28,590 nucleotides of DNA from a virus. Below, in pieces: positions 13,670 to 22,741 of this stretch. The notes beneath the pieces are model-generated. The model was not told the origin of the DNA. It ran no database searches and was given only the letters and a program-made list of their open reading frames with translations. A program made the translations under genes and the position numbers. Location: positions 1 through 28,590 of the IMG/VR virus record IMGVR_UViG_3300044655_001613; one strand, given 5' to 3'. Each line of letters opens with the position of its first letter. The first letter of the stretch is position 1.

Positions 13670-16186
13670 ATGTCATTATTGTCAAGACTAGCTGTGCAAG
13701 CCGCAAGAGCTTATGGTATTTTATCGTTATCTGATAAAACCAAAGTATCTGCTTCCTATCTTGTTGTAGCTGGCGGTGGCGGTGGTGGTAGTGATGGAGG
13801 TGGTGGTGCAGGTGCAGGCGGTTTATTAACTTCTACTGCAACATTATCTACTCTTAATACATACGCTATTACCGTTGGTGCTGGTGGTTCTGCTGGAACA
13901 GCATCAGGTGATGGTGGAACAGGTAATAACTCTGTATTATCAGGCACAGGACTTACTACTTTAACTGCATCAGGCGGTGGCGGTGGTGGTGGATTTTCAC
14001 GAGTAGGTGTTAATGGTGGTTCTGGTGGTGGCGGAGGCATGAGAAATGCTAGAGCTGGAGGCACAGGAGTATCAGGACAAGGTTTTGCTGGTGGAACAAG
14101 CTCTTCAGGAACAGGTGACGGAGCTGCAGGTGGTGGCGGAGGTTCTTCTGCTGTTGGAGGTAGTGCATCAGGCACAAAAACAGCAGGTAATGGTGGAGCA
14201 GGAACTGCATCTAGTATATCAGGTTCTAGCGTAACTGACGCTGGTGGCGGTGGTGGTTCTACAAGAAACTTTGACGGAACATATACCAACGGAACAGGCG
14301 GTGCAGGTGGAGGTGGTAATGGTGCATTACAAAATGCTGCAGCAGGTAATGGAACTACTAATTTAGGTGGCGGTGGTGGAGGAGGAGATGCTAATTCTAC
14401 AGGTGCAGGTGGTTCTGGCGGTTCAGGCATAGTCATCATATCTTACGCATCTGCTACACCTAAATTTGTAGGTGGCACAATTACTACTTCAGGTGGTAAC
14501 CAAATTCATACATTCACAGCTTCAGGTTCATTAGTCCCTGCTACAGCAGTTACAGCTAGTTATCTAATAGTGGCTGGTGGTGGTTCAGGTGGTTATTGTG
14601 CTAATGAAGCTGGCGGTGGTGGTGGAGGTGCGGGTGGTTATAGAACATCTACAACAACACTTTATTACCCAGCAACATATACAGTAACAGTAGGTGCTGG
14701 AGGTGCTGGTGGTTCTAATGTAGCAACAAATGGTAATGATTCAGTATTATCAGGAACAGGAATTACTACTATCACATCTTCTGGTGGAGGTTCTGGTGGT
14801 AGCTGGCACAATGGCACACTTAAAAATGCTACTAATGGCGGTTCTGGTGGTGGTGCTGGATATGGTAATGCAGCAACAAAAGGCACAGGAAATACTCCAT
14901 CAACTAGCCCATCTCAAGGTAATAATGGTGGAGATGGTTTAAGTACAGGAGGGTATCCTGGTGGTGGTGGAGGTGGTTCTTCTGCTGTTGGAAGTAATGC
15001 AAGTGGTAATACTGGTGGTAATGGTGGTTCAGGAACTGCATCTAGCATTTCAGGTTCTAGTGTAACCTATGCTGGTGGTGGCGGTGCAGGAGTATGGGCT
15101 GGCACTGCTGGTACTGGTGCAGCAGGTGGAGGCAATGGCTCAACTTCTAGCACTGGTTCAAATGCAACAGCAAATACAGGTTCTGGTGGCGGAGGTGGAG
15201 CATCTAATAATGGAACAATATCTGCTGCTGGTGGTAGTGGTGGTTCAGGAACAGTTATCATCTCATACGCTGGCTCACAACAATTTACAGGTGGAACTGT
15301 AACATCATCAGGTGGAAACACAATACATACATTTACTGCAAGTGGAAGTTTAGTGCCTGCTTATTCTGCTGACTATTTAGTAGTTGCTGGTGGCGGTGGA
15401 ACTTCTTTAGACAGAAATGGCGGTGGTGGTGGTGGAGGATATAAAACTTCATCTGCATTGTTAAATATAGGAACTACATATACTGTAACAGTTGGTGCTG
15501 GTGGTGCTGGTGGTTCAGGAGCTTCCAATGCAACTTCTGCCCAAGATGGCTCTAATTCTGTAATTTCAGGAACAGGTCTTACTACAATTACTTCTACAGG
15601 AGGTGGTGGTGGTAATGGTGCTGGTGGAGCTGGTAGAAATGGTGGTTCAGGTGGTGGTGGAGGTGGTAATGGCTCAACATCAACAAGTGGCGGAACAGGA
15701 ACTTCAGGTCAAGGCACAAACGGTGGCAATGGTGCTTCAGTATCGTTTGGTGGTGCTGGTGGAGGTGGTGGCGGTGCAACATCTGCTGGTGCTAATGCTT
15801 TAACTGGATTTATTGGCGGTGCAGGTGGAGCTGGTACTGCTTCTTCTATAAGCGGTTCATCTGTTACTTACGCAGGTGGTGGCGGTGGTGGAGCAAGCAC
15901 AACAGGCGGCACAGGCGGTGCTGGTGGTGGCGGTGCAGGAGCAGGTGGGCAACCAGCAACACAATTAAAAGGCGCTAATGGAACTGCAAATACAGGTGGT
16001 GGAGCTGGTGGTGGAACTGATTATTCTGTAACTCCAGTAACTCAAGCAGCAGGTGGTTCAGGTGTTGTAATATTATCTGTTCCTACAACTAAATATTCAG
16101 GAACTACAACAGGAAGCCCAACAGTAACAACATCAGGTGCAAATACTATATTAACATTTAATGCTTCAGGAAGTTATACAGCTTAA
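13670..16186 (+). CDS. Glycine-rich three-repeat putative adhesin
   Basis: 838 residues with runs of glycine broken by Ser, Ala, Thr and Asn. After a 26-residue leader the protein consists of three repeats of about 269 residues, starting at ASYLVVAGGG (residue 28), ASYLIVAGGG (296) and ADYLVVAGGG (567). Each repeat has TYxVTVGAGGxxG, then VLSGTGxTTxTSxGGG, then GTASSISGSSVTxAGGGG and ends near GSGxVIISYA and TFTASGS. Glycine-rich domains of this kind occur in phage adhesins such as T-even gp38, where polyglycine helices pack as a tip, but homology to these cannot be asserted. The cognate surface receptor is unknown. Confidence 0.78.
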   Translation: MSLLSRLAVQAARAYGILSLSDKTKVSASYLVVAGGGGGGSDGGGGAGAGGLLTSTATLSTLNTYAITVGAGGSAGTASGDGGTGNNSVLSGTGLTTLTASGGGGGGGFSRVGVNGGSGGGGGMRNARAGGTGVSGQGFAGGTSSSGTGDGAAGGGGGSSAVGGSASGTKTAGNGGAGTASSISGSSVTDAGGGGGSTRNFDGTYTNGTGGAGGGGNGALQNAAAGNGTTNLGGGGGGGDANSTGAGGSGGSGIVIISYASATPKFVGGTITTSGGNQIHTFTASGSLVPATAVTASYLIVAGGGSGGYCANEAGGGGGGAGGYRTSTTTLYYPATYTVTVGAGGAGGSNVATNGNDSVLSGTGITTITSSGGGSGGSWHNGTLKNATNGGSGGGAGYGNAATKGTGNTPSTSPSQGNNGGDGLSTGGYPGGGGGGSSAVGSNASGNTGGNGGSGTASSISGSSVTYAGGGGAGVWAGTAGTGAAGGGNGSTSSTGSNATANTGSGGGGGASNNGTISAAGGSGGSGTVIISYAGSQQFTGGTVTSSGGNTIHTFTASGSLVPAYSADYLVVAGGGGTSLDRNGGGGGGGYKTSSALLNIGTTYTVTVGAGGAGGSGASNATSAQDGSNSVISGTGLTTITSTGGGGGNGAGGAGRNGGSGGGGGGNGSTSTSGGTGTSGQGTNGGNGASVSFGGAGGGGGGATSAGANALTGFIGGAGGAGTASSISGSSVTYAGGGGGGASTTGGTGGAGGGGAGAGGQPATQLKGANGTANTGGGAGGGTDYSVTPVTQAAGGSGVVILSVPTTKYSGTTTGSPTVTTSGANTILTFNASGSYTA
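13748..16183 (+). repeat. Three tandem ~269-residue coding repeats
   Basis: Repeat units begin at about bases 13748, 14552 and 15365; Tyr of the ASYL/ADYL motif falls at residues 30, 298 and 569. The spacing (268 and 271 codons) is nearly constant, while the DNA is diverged, so duplication is old or has been under selection. Confidence 0.8.
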
Positions 16187-16202
16187 CAACAAAGGAAATA
16201 AC

Positions 16203-16568
16203 ATGGCACATTTTGCAAAATTAGAAAACAATATAGTAACCCAAGTAATTGTGGTTGCTAACCAAGACATTTTAGATGAAAACGGACAAGAGTCAGAACA
16301 AAAAGGTATAGACTTTTGCTCTAATCTTTTAGGTGGAACTTGGAAACAAACATCTTATAACGGCAACATTCGTAAGAACTATGCTGGTATTGGTTACACT
16401 TACAATGAAACACTAGATGCTTTTATTGCACCTAAACCATATAACTCATGGTTATTAGATGAGGATAAAGCACAATGGAAAGCACCTGTAGATTATCCAA
16501 CTGAAGAAGGTCGCTATACATGGAATGAAGCAACATTAACTTGGGATGCAATCAATGAACAACTATAA
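16203..16568 (+). CDS. Small fibre-associated protein
   Basis: 121 residues from the ATG at 16203, which follows AAAGGAAATAAC; an upstream in-frame start at 16161 would run back into the glycine-rich gene. Sequence MAHFAKLENNIVTQVIVVAN, WKQTSYNGNIRKNYAGIGYTY and PKPYNSWLLDEDKAQWKAPVDYPT is a pattern known from many environmental phages, where such proteins sit beside fibre genes. Function unconfirmed; a virion structural or fibre-assembly role is likely by context. The 3' end overlaps the next gene. Confidence 0.72.
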   Translation: MAHFAKLENNIVTQVIVVANQDILDENGQESEQKGIDFCSNLLGGTWKQTSYNGNIRKNYAGIGYTYNETLDAFIAPKPYNSWLLDEDKAQWKAPVDYPTEEGRYTWNEATLTWDAINEQL

Positions 16569-16872
16569 ATGGAAACTTTTAGAAGTAACCGCAGAGAATG
16601 ATTTAGTGACTCACGCTTATTATCATGTAACTGCAACTGACGGTGAAAATTCTGTAGAAACAGAAGGCAACCATTACTTTAAAGGTAAAGACGTTGTTAT
16701 TCCTTATGCAGAGATCAGAGAACAAACAATTTTAAATTGGATTAATGACGAAACAACCGTAGGTGAGGTTTCTAGTATAAAATCTCGTTTAGATGAGCAA
16801 TTATTAGAGCTAAAAAAAGACAAAAAAGTTGGTTTTCCTTGGCTCTCTAACACATTTACACCTAATATCTAG
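16555..16872 (+). CDS. Hypothetical phage protein, fibre region
   Basis: About 105 residues from ATG at 16555; an in-frame ATG at 16546 would add three residues. GGGA lies about nine bases before 16555. The sequence begins [40 protein letters not shown], predicted as a beta-sandwich, followed by a charged helix with [19 protein letters not shown]. This protein and the one before it overlap, so they are probably cotranslated and act together. Environmental phage homologues are usually annotated hypothetical. No specific activity is apparent. Confidence 0.65.
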   Translation: MNNYKWKLLEVTAENDLVTHAYYHVTATDGENSVETEGNHYFKGKDVVIPYAEIREQTILNWINDETTVGEVSSIKSRLDEQLLELKKDKKVGFPWLSNTFTPNI

Positions 16873-16880
16873 GATTTATT

Positions 16881-17870
16881 ATGCCAAAGCCAATAGACAT
16901 CATATCAAGAGCCATGAAAGACATCGGTGCATTAGCATCGGGTGAAACTCCAACGGCAGACGAAGCCCAAGACGCTTTTGATATGTTAAACGACCTTATT
17001 GACCAATGGTCAAATGAGGACATGATTGTCTTTAACACAACTGAGATTATATGGCCTGTTGTTGCAGGACAAGTTCAATACACTATTGGGCCTAGTCATA
17101 CATCATCTAATTTTATTGGCGCAAGTTTTACAGGATCAATTACAGGTAATGTTTTGACCGTAACTAATATATTGTCAGGCGCAGTTTCTCAAGGACAAAC
17201 GTTAAGTGGCACAGGTATTACTGCTGGCACTAAAATTTTAGAGAACATAACAGGCGCAGGCGGAAATGTGAACTACGCAGGCACATACTTACTTAATGTT
17301 ACTTATGCAAGCCCTGTTGCATCTACCACTATTCAAGCTTATTATCAAAAACCTCTTGGCATTGATTCTGCTTATGTTCGTATCAATACAACTTCTAACG
17401 GCCAACCAATTATAAATGGCGGTTTAGATTACCCTATTGCTATTTTAGCTTTAGATGACTACAACATGATTGGATTAAAGACTTTAAATGGCCCTTGGCC
17501 TAAAGCTTTATACTTCAATCCTAATTCTGACAATGGTAATGTTTTTGTATGGCCTAATCCTGCACAGGGTGAAATTCACATGTTTGCTCAAACCTTGTTT
17601 AGAAACTACGCATCTATAAATGACGATATAAACCTCCCACAAGGCTACACAATGGCGCTACGTTGGTGTTTAGCCGAAAGATTGATGCCTATGTATGGAA
17701 AAGCCTCTCAAACGCAAATAGCGATGATTGTGGCGTTTGCTGCACAAGGTAAAGCTACACTAAAACGCACTAACATGAAACCTATGCAATCTGCAAGGTT
17801 TAACGATGCTTTACTATCTAGCCGTCAAAAAGACGCTGGTTGGATATTAACAGGCGGATTCTTTAGATAA
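16881..17870 (+). CDS. P22 gp4-like head-to-tail adaptor
   Basis: 329 residues. The N-terminus [43 protein letters not shown] is the helical signature of the P22 tail accessory factor gp4 family, which forms the ring bound under the portal. The C-terminal part ([35 protein letters not shown]) is the second helical half. P22 gp4 has 166 residues; some excess is an inserted beta module at about residues 80-153 ([14 protein letters not shown]...GTYLLNV) that resembles a module in the next gene. TAA overlaps the next ATG by one base, indicating coupled translation. Confidence 0.82.
   Translation: MPKPIDIISRAMKDIGALASGETPTADEAQDAFDMLNDLIDQWSNEDMIVFNTTEIIWPVVAGQVQYTIGPSHTSSNFIGASFTGSITGNVLTVTNILSGAVSQGQTLSGTGITAGTKILENITGAGGNVNYAGTYLLNVTYASPVASTTIQAYYQKPLGIDSAYVRINTTSNGQPIINGGLDYPIAILALDDYNMIGLKTLNGPWPKALYFNPNSDNGNVFVWPNPAQGEIHMFAQTLFRNYASINDDINLPQGYTMALRWCLAERLMPMYGKASQTQIAMIVAFAAQGKATLKRTNMKPMQSARFNDALLSSRQKDAGWILTGGFFR
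17127..17342 (+). repeat. Inserted beta module shared with the gp10-like gene
   Basis: Codons 83-154 of the adaptor read [31 protein letters not shown] and GTYLLN. The same order and words occur twice in the downstream tail factor ([27 protein letters not shown]). The module is beta-rich and Thr/Gly-rich, unlike the helical adaptor around it. Confidence 0.65.
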
Positions 17871-19978
17871 TGGCTGATTTTGGCTTTGTAGGCCCAAGTT
17901 ATGAAGCACCTTCCATTTATCAAGATGGCCAAGAGTGCATTAACTTTCGCCCTGAAATTGATCCATTAAAAGGCGAAGGTCAAAGAGGTGTTGTAGCTTT
18001 ATACCCAACGCCTGGCCTTACAGCATCGATTGTATTTCAAAACAAACAAGAAGTTCGTGGTATGCGAACTGTATCAGGTGGCGAATACATGGTGGCAGTT
18101 GTTGGCCCTTCTGTATATATTTTAACTAATGAATTTACACCTACATTAATAGGTCAATTAAACACTTCAACAGGCCGAGTAGGCATTAGTGATAACGGAT
18201 TAAACGTTTATATTGTTGACGGATCTTATCGCTACACATGGCGCATTTCTACTCCTTCAAGCGCTTTATTTACAGGTTCTATTTCAGGAACAACTTTAAC
18301 AGTTACCGCAGTTACATCAGGCACAATAGGTATTAATCAAGCTTTATTTGGTTTAGGCGTTACTAATGCAACTGTAATTACAGCTTTAGGCACAGGAACA
18401 GGTGGTGTTGGAACATACACAGTTAATCAAAGCCAAACAGTAGCTTCAGGATTAATGAATACTGCTGCTGTAGCGTCAGTATTAACTGCTTCAATGTCAG
18501 GCACTACAATGACAGTAACAGCTAGCTCAGGCACATTGTTTCCAGGCCAAACTATTCAAGGTTCAACTGTTTCAGCTAACACCATAATTACTGCTTTAGG
18601 TAATTCTTCAGTATTAAGCCAAACAATTGCCGCAGGTGGCACAGGTTATGCAGTCAATGATACTGTAACTGTATTAGGCGGTGTTTACGGAACAACACCT
18701 GCAACTTATACGGTTTCAACTGTAGCAAGCGGAGTAGTAACAGGACTAACTTTAACTAATGCTGGTTCTTACACTTCACAACCTTCTAACGATGTATCTA
18801 CTTCATCAAGTGGCGCTGGCACAGGTTTAAAACTTACATTAACGTTTGGCACAGGATCAGGTTCAACAGGAACATATCCTATAAGCGCATCTCAAACTGT
18901 AACGTCTAGAACAATGTATGCGTTAAACTTTACTGTTTTACCCACTACTGATGGTGCATTTGAAGGTGGCAATACAGTTGACATTGTAGATAACTATTTT
19001 GTTTACAACAGACCTAGCTCACAACAATGGGCTGCTACTAATCCTTTAAGCCCAATTACACCAGCTTTAAGCTTTTCATCTAAAGACGGATCGCCTGACG
19101 ATTTAGTATCTATAATTGTAGATCATAGAGAAGTATATTGTCTTGGTGAAAATTCATCTGAAGTATGGGTAGATGTAGGAACATTTCCTTTTCCTTTTCA
19201 AAGAATTCCAGGCACATCAACGCAACATGGTATTGCAGCTAAATTCTCAATGTCTAGACTAGGCAACTCGTTTGCTTATGTATCTAGAAACAATCGTGGC
19301 GAAGCTCAAATTATGATGATGAATGGATACGTTCCTACTCGTATCTCAACTCATGCTGTTGAACAAACATTATTAAATAAAAATATAGATAACGCTATTG
19401 CGTGGACTTACCAACAAGAAGGTCACGAATGTTATGTTGTTACATTTCCTACATTAGACTTAACTTGGGTGTATGACGTATCAACATCAATGTGGCATAA
19501 ATGGTTATGGATAGACAATACTAATACTTACCATAGACATCGTGGTAATTGTGCAGCTTTATTTCAAGGTAAAGTTTATGTAGGCGATTATGAAAACGGT
19601 ATTATTTATTTGCTTGATCCTAGTAACTTTACTGACAACGGTCAAGAAATTCGTAGATTACGCAGAGCGCCTCATTTAGTAACAGATTTACAACGTCAGT
19701 ATTTAGATGAATTACAAATTCAATTTCAACCAGGCGTAGGCAATCAAGTTGACCCAGGTCAAACACCTCAAGCTATGCTTCGTTGGTCTAATGACGGTGG
19801 CTCTACATGGTCAAACGAACATTGGACTTCTATTGGCGCAGTCGGTCTATATAAAAATCGTGCTATTTGGCGCAGATTAGGTTGGTCTAGAGATAGAGTT
19901 TTTGAAGTTGTAGTTACAGACCCTGTAAATGCAGTTATAATATCGTCTAATCTTAAAGCTTCGGTAGGGGAAAACTAA
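17870..19978 (+). CDS. P22 gp10-like tail accessory protein (packaged DNA stabilisation)
   Basis: 702 residues. Landmarks of the gp10 family: [14 protein letters not shown] at the start, [28 protein letters not shown], then [17 protein letters not shown] and [19 protein letters not shown] and the terminal [15 protein letters not shown]. gp10 forms the second ring that closes the P22 portal channel and holds packaged DNA. P22 gp10 has 472 residues; here codons 134 to about 348 (some 215 residues) are an inserted block of two beta modules, the second of which contains a further nested insertion. Removing it leaves ~487 residues, close to P22. The start overlaps the stop of the gp4-like gene. 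Confidence 0.88.
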   Translation: MADFGFVGPSYEAPSIYQDGQECINFRPEIDPLKGEGQRGVVALYPTPGLTASIVFQNKQEVRGMRTVSGGEYMVAVVGPSVYILTNEFTPTLIGQLNTSTGRVGISDNGLNVYIVDGSYRYTWRISTPSSALFTGSISGTTLTVTAVTSGTIGINQALFGLGVTNATVITALGTGTGGVGTYTVNQSQTVASGLMNTAAVASVLTASMSGTTMTVTASSGTLFPGQTIQGSTVSANTIITALGNSSVLSQTIAAGGTGYAVNDTVTVLGGVYGTTPATYTVSTVASGVVTGLTLTNAGSYTSQPSNDVSTSSSGAGTGLKLTLTFGTGSGSTGTYPISASQTVTSRTMYALNFTVLPTTDGAFEGGNTVDIVDNYFVYNRPSSQQWAATNPLSPITPALSFSSKDGSPDDLVSIIVDHREVYCLGENSSEVWVDVGTFPFPFQRIPGTSTQHGIAAKFSMSRLGNSFAYVSRNNRGEAQIMMMNGYVPTRISTHAVEQTLLNKNIDNAIAWTYQQEGHECYVVTFPTLDLTWVYDVSTSMWHKWLWIDNTNTYHRHRGNCAALFQGKVYVGDYENGIIYLLDPSNFTDNGQEIRRLRRAPHLVTDLQRQYLDELQIQFQPGVGNQVDPGQTPQAMLRWSNDGGSTWSNEHWTSIGAVGLYKNRAIWRRLGWSRDRVFEVVVTDPVNAVIISSNLKASVGEN
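18269..18913 (+). repeat. Nested beta-module insertion in the gp10-like gene
   Basis: Module A (codons 134-200) reads [14 protein letters not shown]...[13 protein letters not shown]. Module B (from codon 205) reads [14 protein letters not shown]...[11 protein letters not shown], is interrupted at about codon 246-326 by a different unit ([16 protein letters not shown]...[19 protein letters not shown]), and resumes with [19 protein letters not shown]. The interruption splits B exactly where A carries GTGTGG. Confidence 0.65.
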
Positions 19979-20220
19979 TGTCCACAGGAAATGGTATTTA
20001 TGGATCAAGTCAAACTAATCCATACCCACAGACAGAATTTTTAGATGCTTCATCAAAAAGACCAACTCGTGCTTGGCAACAATTCTTTATTAACTTGCTT
20101 AATTTTAGTAGTTCACAATCAGCAACTACAGGAACAGCAACGTTACCTGCTAAACCAGCAGGATTTATCAATATGACAGTAAATGGCCAGCCTGTAAAAG
20201 TGCCATATTACAATGTCTAG
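19978..20220 (+). CDS. Small tail-associated protein
   Basis: 80 residues starting one base into the preceding stop (TAATG). The central phrase DASSKRPTRAWQQFFINLLNF followed by a Thr/Ser/Ala-rich region and ending VNGQPVKVPYYNV is a pattern shared by short proteins downstream of tail genes in P22-like and podovirus genomes. The AWQQF motif suggests a conserved docking segment. Without a known biochemical activity it can only be called a probable minor tail or assembly protein. Confidence 0.6.
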   Translation: MSTGNGIYGSSQTNPYPQTEFLDASSKRPTRAWQQFFINLLNFSSSQSATTGTATLPAKPAGFINMTVNGQPVKVPYYNV

Positions 20221-20584
20221 TAAAGCTATAAATGTTATTTATGAATTATTAAAAGATAGATTAGATGTTACACCTGAACAATTTGCAACAGCCATGAAAG
20301 ATTGGGAGTTTGTAGAACTTAAAGAAGGTGAAGATGTAATTGGTGCTGTAATGGTAAAAGAAAATGAATTACATATAGGATATTCTAAAAAGCCTAAATT
20401 TAGTATTAAAAAACATTTAAAAGACACATTAAGAAAGACTATAGATTTATATGGTTTTGCAATAACATCAGTAATGAAAAGTAATGAAAAAGGTTTAAAG
20501 TTTTGTAAGCGTCTTGGTTTTGAAATAGAAAAAGAAGATCAAGATAAATTTTATTTAAAATGCGATAGGTGCAACTATGTTTAA
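20213..20584 (+). CDS. Putative GNAT-family acetyltransferase-like protein
   Basis: 123 residues; the start overlaps the preceding gene by eight bases and the end overlaps the next by eight, so it is cotranslated with tail and ejection genes. The C-terminal half, TIDLYGFAITSVMKSNEKGLKFCKRLGFEIEKEDQDKFYL, has the GNAT pattern N-x-x-G-x-x-F-x-x-x-L-G-F ahead of the last strand. The region KPKFSIKKHLKDTLRK would sit where the acetyl-CoA pyrophosphate loop is expected, but the classic Q/R-x-x-G-x-G/A signature is not clear. GNAT-fold proteins without obvious catalysis are found near internal virion genes of T7-like phages. An assembly or substrate-modifying role cannot be separated. Confidence 0.55.
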   Translation: MSSKAINVIYELLKDRLDVTPEQFATAMKDWEFVELKEGEDVIGAVMVKENELHIGYSKKPKFSIKKHLKDTLRKTIDLYGFAITSVMKSNEKGLKFCKRLGFEIEKEDQDKFYLKCDRCNYV

Positions 20585-21398
20585 TCGAAGATTTGTTGGT
20601 ATTCTCAAACATCCAGGCTATAACGATCCATTTTCAGCTGCTATTGCTGTAGGAGGTTCTTTAATTGGTGGCGCAATGTCAGCCGATGCAGCAGAGGATG
20701 CAGCCAATATACAATCTGCGGCAGCCGATAGACAAATGGCTGAACAAAGACGAATATTTGAAATACAAAACAAACAACAAGCTCCATATAGAGCGCAAGG
20801 TTATTCAGCGCTTAATCAAATTGGTTCAATGCTTCCTGGCTCATATCAACAATATGATGCGGAAGGCAATCCAATTGGAACAGGAACAGGAACAGGTTAT
20901 CTTACCCAACAATTTACCAATCAAGACTTAAACGCTAATTTAGCGCCTAATTACGCATTTCAATTAGGTCAAGGTCAAGGTGCAACAAGAAATCTTGCTA
21001 ACGCTTCAGGTGGCCTCATAGGCGGTAACGCTTTAACAGGATTGCAAGATTATACTCAAAACTTTGCAGGCAATGCTTATCAAAATGCTTTTGCAAACTT
21101 TCAAGGTCAACGCTCTAACATTTATAATACATTAGCTGGTATTGCAGGTATTGGTCAAACTGGTCAAACAGCAACTAACCAATTAGCTACAAATTACGGA
21201 ACTAATATGGCTAATTTAGGAACAGGTCAAGCCGCAGCTTTAGCAGCAGGAAGAGTTGGCGCAGCTAATGCTTATTCAGGCGCAATACAAAATGCAGGAA
21301 ATACATATATGTTAAGTAATCTTTTAGGTCAAAAAGGAACTGTTCCAGGCTACACAGGTGGGTATTCATCAGGTGGTGGTGTTGGTGCGTTTTTATAA
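20577..21398 (+). CDS. Putative DNA ejection (internal virion) protein
   Basis: 273 residues, Ala/Gly/Gln/Asn-rich. Near the N-terminus is a hydrophobic stretch AAIAVGGSLIGGAMSADAAEDAAN, then a helical segment with ADRQMAEQRRIFEIQNKQQAPYRAQGYSALNQIGSML, a pattern typical of phage DNA transfer proteins of the P22/Sf6 gp7 type. The rest is low-complexity (GQGQGATRNLANASGG, QTGQTATNQLATNYGTNMANLGTGQAAALAAGRVGAAN). In P22 such proteins leave the virion with DNA and help form a channel across the envelope. The position after the tail genes and before a lytic transglycosylase gene supports this. Confidence 0.72.
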   Translation: MFNRRFVGILKHPGYNDPFSAAIAVGGSLIGGAMSADAAEDAANIQSAAADRQMAEQRRIFEIQNKQQAPYRAQGYSALNQIGSMLPGSYQQYDAEGNPIGTGTGTGYLTQQFTNQDLNANLAPNYAFQLGQGQGATRNLANASGGLIGGNALTGLQDYTQNFAGNAYQNAFANFQGQRSNIYNTLAGIAGIGQTGQTATNQLATNYGTNMANLGTGQAAALAAGRVGAANAYSGAIQNAGNTYMLSNLLGQKGTVPGYTGGYSSGGGVGAFL

Positions 21399-21409
21399 TA
21401 GGATAAATC

Positions 21410-22741
21410 ATGGCATTTAATATAGACCCAAGCATTTCTTTAAACGTTAAACCTCCTCAAGCTATGTCTTTAGGCGATATGCTTAATATTGCTCGTGGCA
21501 CACAAGAATATCAACAAAGACAGAAACTTAATCCTGTTGAATTGGAAACAGCAGAATCAGAAAAAGAAAAAAGTTTATTAGGTCAAAGATTAGCTAGGGA
21601 AACATTACAACCAAAAATACAACAACAAGAAGCACAAACAGGTTTAGCTCAAACTCAAGAAAAAGCTGGTAGTTTAGATTTTCAAAATAAACAAGCTCAA
21701 ATTATATTTGATGAAATAAATTCTACTGCAAATGATCCTAGAATTAAAAATGCAACAGACGATGCTAAAGGTGCAAAAGGCGCTTTAGATGCAATTTTGA
21801 CTGCAAAAGAAAGACTTTTAAAAAGAGGTGTAGATAAATACCAAGCAGAATCTATTGTTGCTCCATATATTCAAATGGCAACAAAAAATCCTAGTGCTAT
21901 TTACCAAGAATATGTAAATTCACAAAGAGCTGGTGTAGGTGCTGCAAATCAAGCAGTTCTTAATGCCCCACAAACTATGACTAATGCTCAAGGTCAAATT
22001 GTGCAAGTTACACCTGGAACAGGTAATGTATCTGTTGCTGGTCAACCTGCTAATATGCCTGCTAATGCTCCAATACTAAACCCTAATCCAACTTCTGCTG
22101 AAGCTGCTTTGGCAAATAGAACGGTAGAAACTAATGTGCAAAATTTTGGTGACTATCAAAAAGATTTAACTTCTAGAGTTCAAGCAAGCACAAACAATCT
22201 TATAAGAACAACTGAAGCTAGAGATTTAATGAGCAAATTTAAAGCGGGTGCAGGTAGTTCAGTTTATGCAGATGTTGCTCAAAAACTTCAAGCAATTGGT
22301 GCGCCACAATCTTTAGTTGATAAAGTTGCAGGTGGTGATTTAGGTGCTACGCAATCATTTAATAAATTTTTAGCTCAAAGCGTTATTTCAGGAGTAAGAC
22401 AAGCTTCAGGTGGCGATCAAGCTCGTGTTGCAGAAGTTGAAAACTTTATTAAAAACAATCCAACTATTAATACAGACCCTAGAGCTTTAAATAAATTATT
22501 TGACTTTACTGATAAACTTGCTAAAAAAGATTTTATGGAGCAAGAGTTCTTACTTAATAAAATAAAAACAAACAAATTAAATCCTCAAACACATTTTGGT
22601 GAAGCTCAACAATTTTTAAGAGAACAAAATATAGTTCCTAAAGTTGGTGAAAGCAAATCACATGGTAAAATTGTTGCAACGGCTAAAAAAGGCAATGTAA
22701 CTTATGTTAAATATGAAGATGGATTTGTTGCGCCTCAATAA
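21410..22741 (+). CDS. Putative ejection protein, Gln/Asn/Lys-rich
   Basis: 443 residues. The first half is helical and Gln/Glu-rich (EYQQRQKLNPVELETAESEKEKSLLGQRLARETLQPKIQQQEAQ). A low-complexity linker near residues 180-230 (QTMTNAQGQIVQVTPGTGNVSVAGQPANMP) precedes a second helical half (TRVQASTNNLIRTTEARDLMSKF...) and a short beta end, GKIVATAKKGNVTYVKYEDGF. No enzyme motif is visible. Its place between two ejection-type genes suggests an internal virion protein; P22 and similar phages carry three such proteins in series. The stop overlaps the next start by one base (TAATG). Confidence 0.65.
   Translation: MAFNIDPSISLNVKPPQAMSLGDMLNIARGTQEYQQRQKLNPVELETAESEKEKSLLGQRLARETLQPKIQQQEAQTGLAQTQEKAGSLDFQNKQAQIIFDEINSTANDPRIKNATDDAKGAKGALDAILTAKERLLKRGVDKYQAESIVAPYIQMATKNPSAIYQEYVNSQRAGVGAANQAVLNAPQTMTNAQGQIVQVTPGTGNVSVAGQPANMPANAPILNPNPTSAEAALANRTVETNVQNFGDYQKDLTSRVQASTNNLIRTTEARDLMSKFKAGAGSSVYADVAQKLQAIGAPQSLVDKVAGGDLGATQSFNKFLAQSVISGVRQASGGDQARVAEVENFIKNNPTINTDPRALNKLFDFTDKLAKKDFMEQEFLLNKIKTNKLNPQTHFGEAQQFLREQNIVPKVGESKSHGKIVATAKKGNVTYVKYEDGFVAPQ

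Noticed and set aside
13756-14439. Minus-strand 227-codon proline-rich open frame opposite the glycine-rich gene
   Set aside because: Poly-Gly codons GGN read as CCN (Pro) on the other strand, so the open frame is a mirror of the repeat composition; no ribosome binding site or family signature.
13748-16183. CRISPR-like or satellite DNA from repeated GGTGGTGG
   Set aside because: Repeats keep one reading frame and codons vary; they reflect the protein glycine repeats, with no spacer structure.
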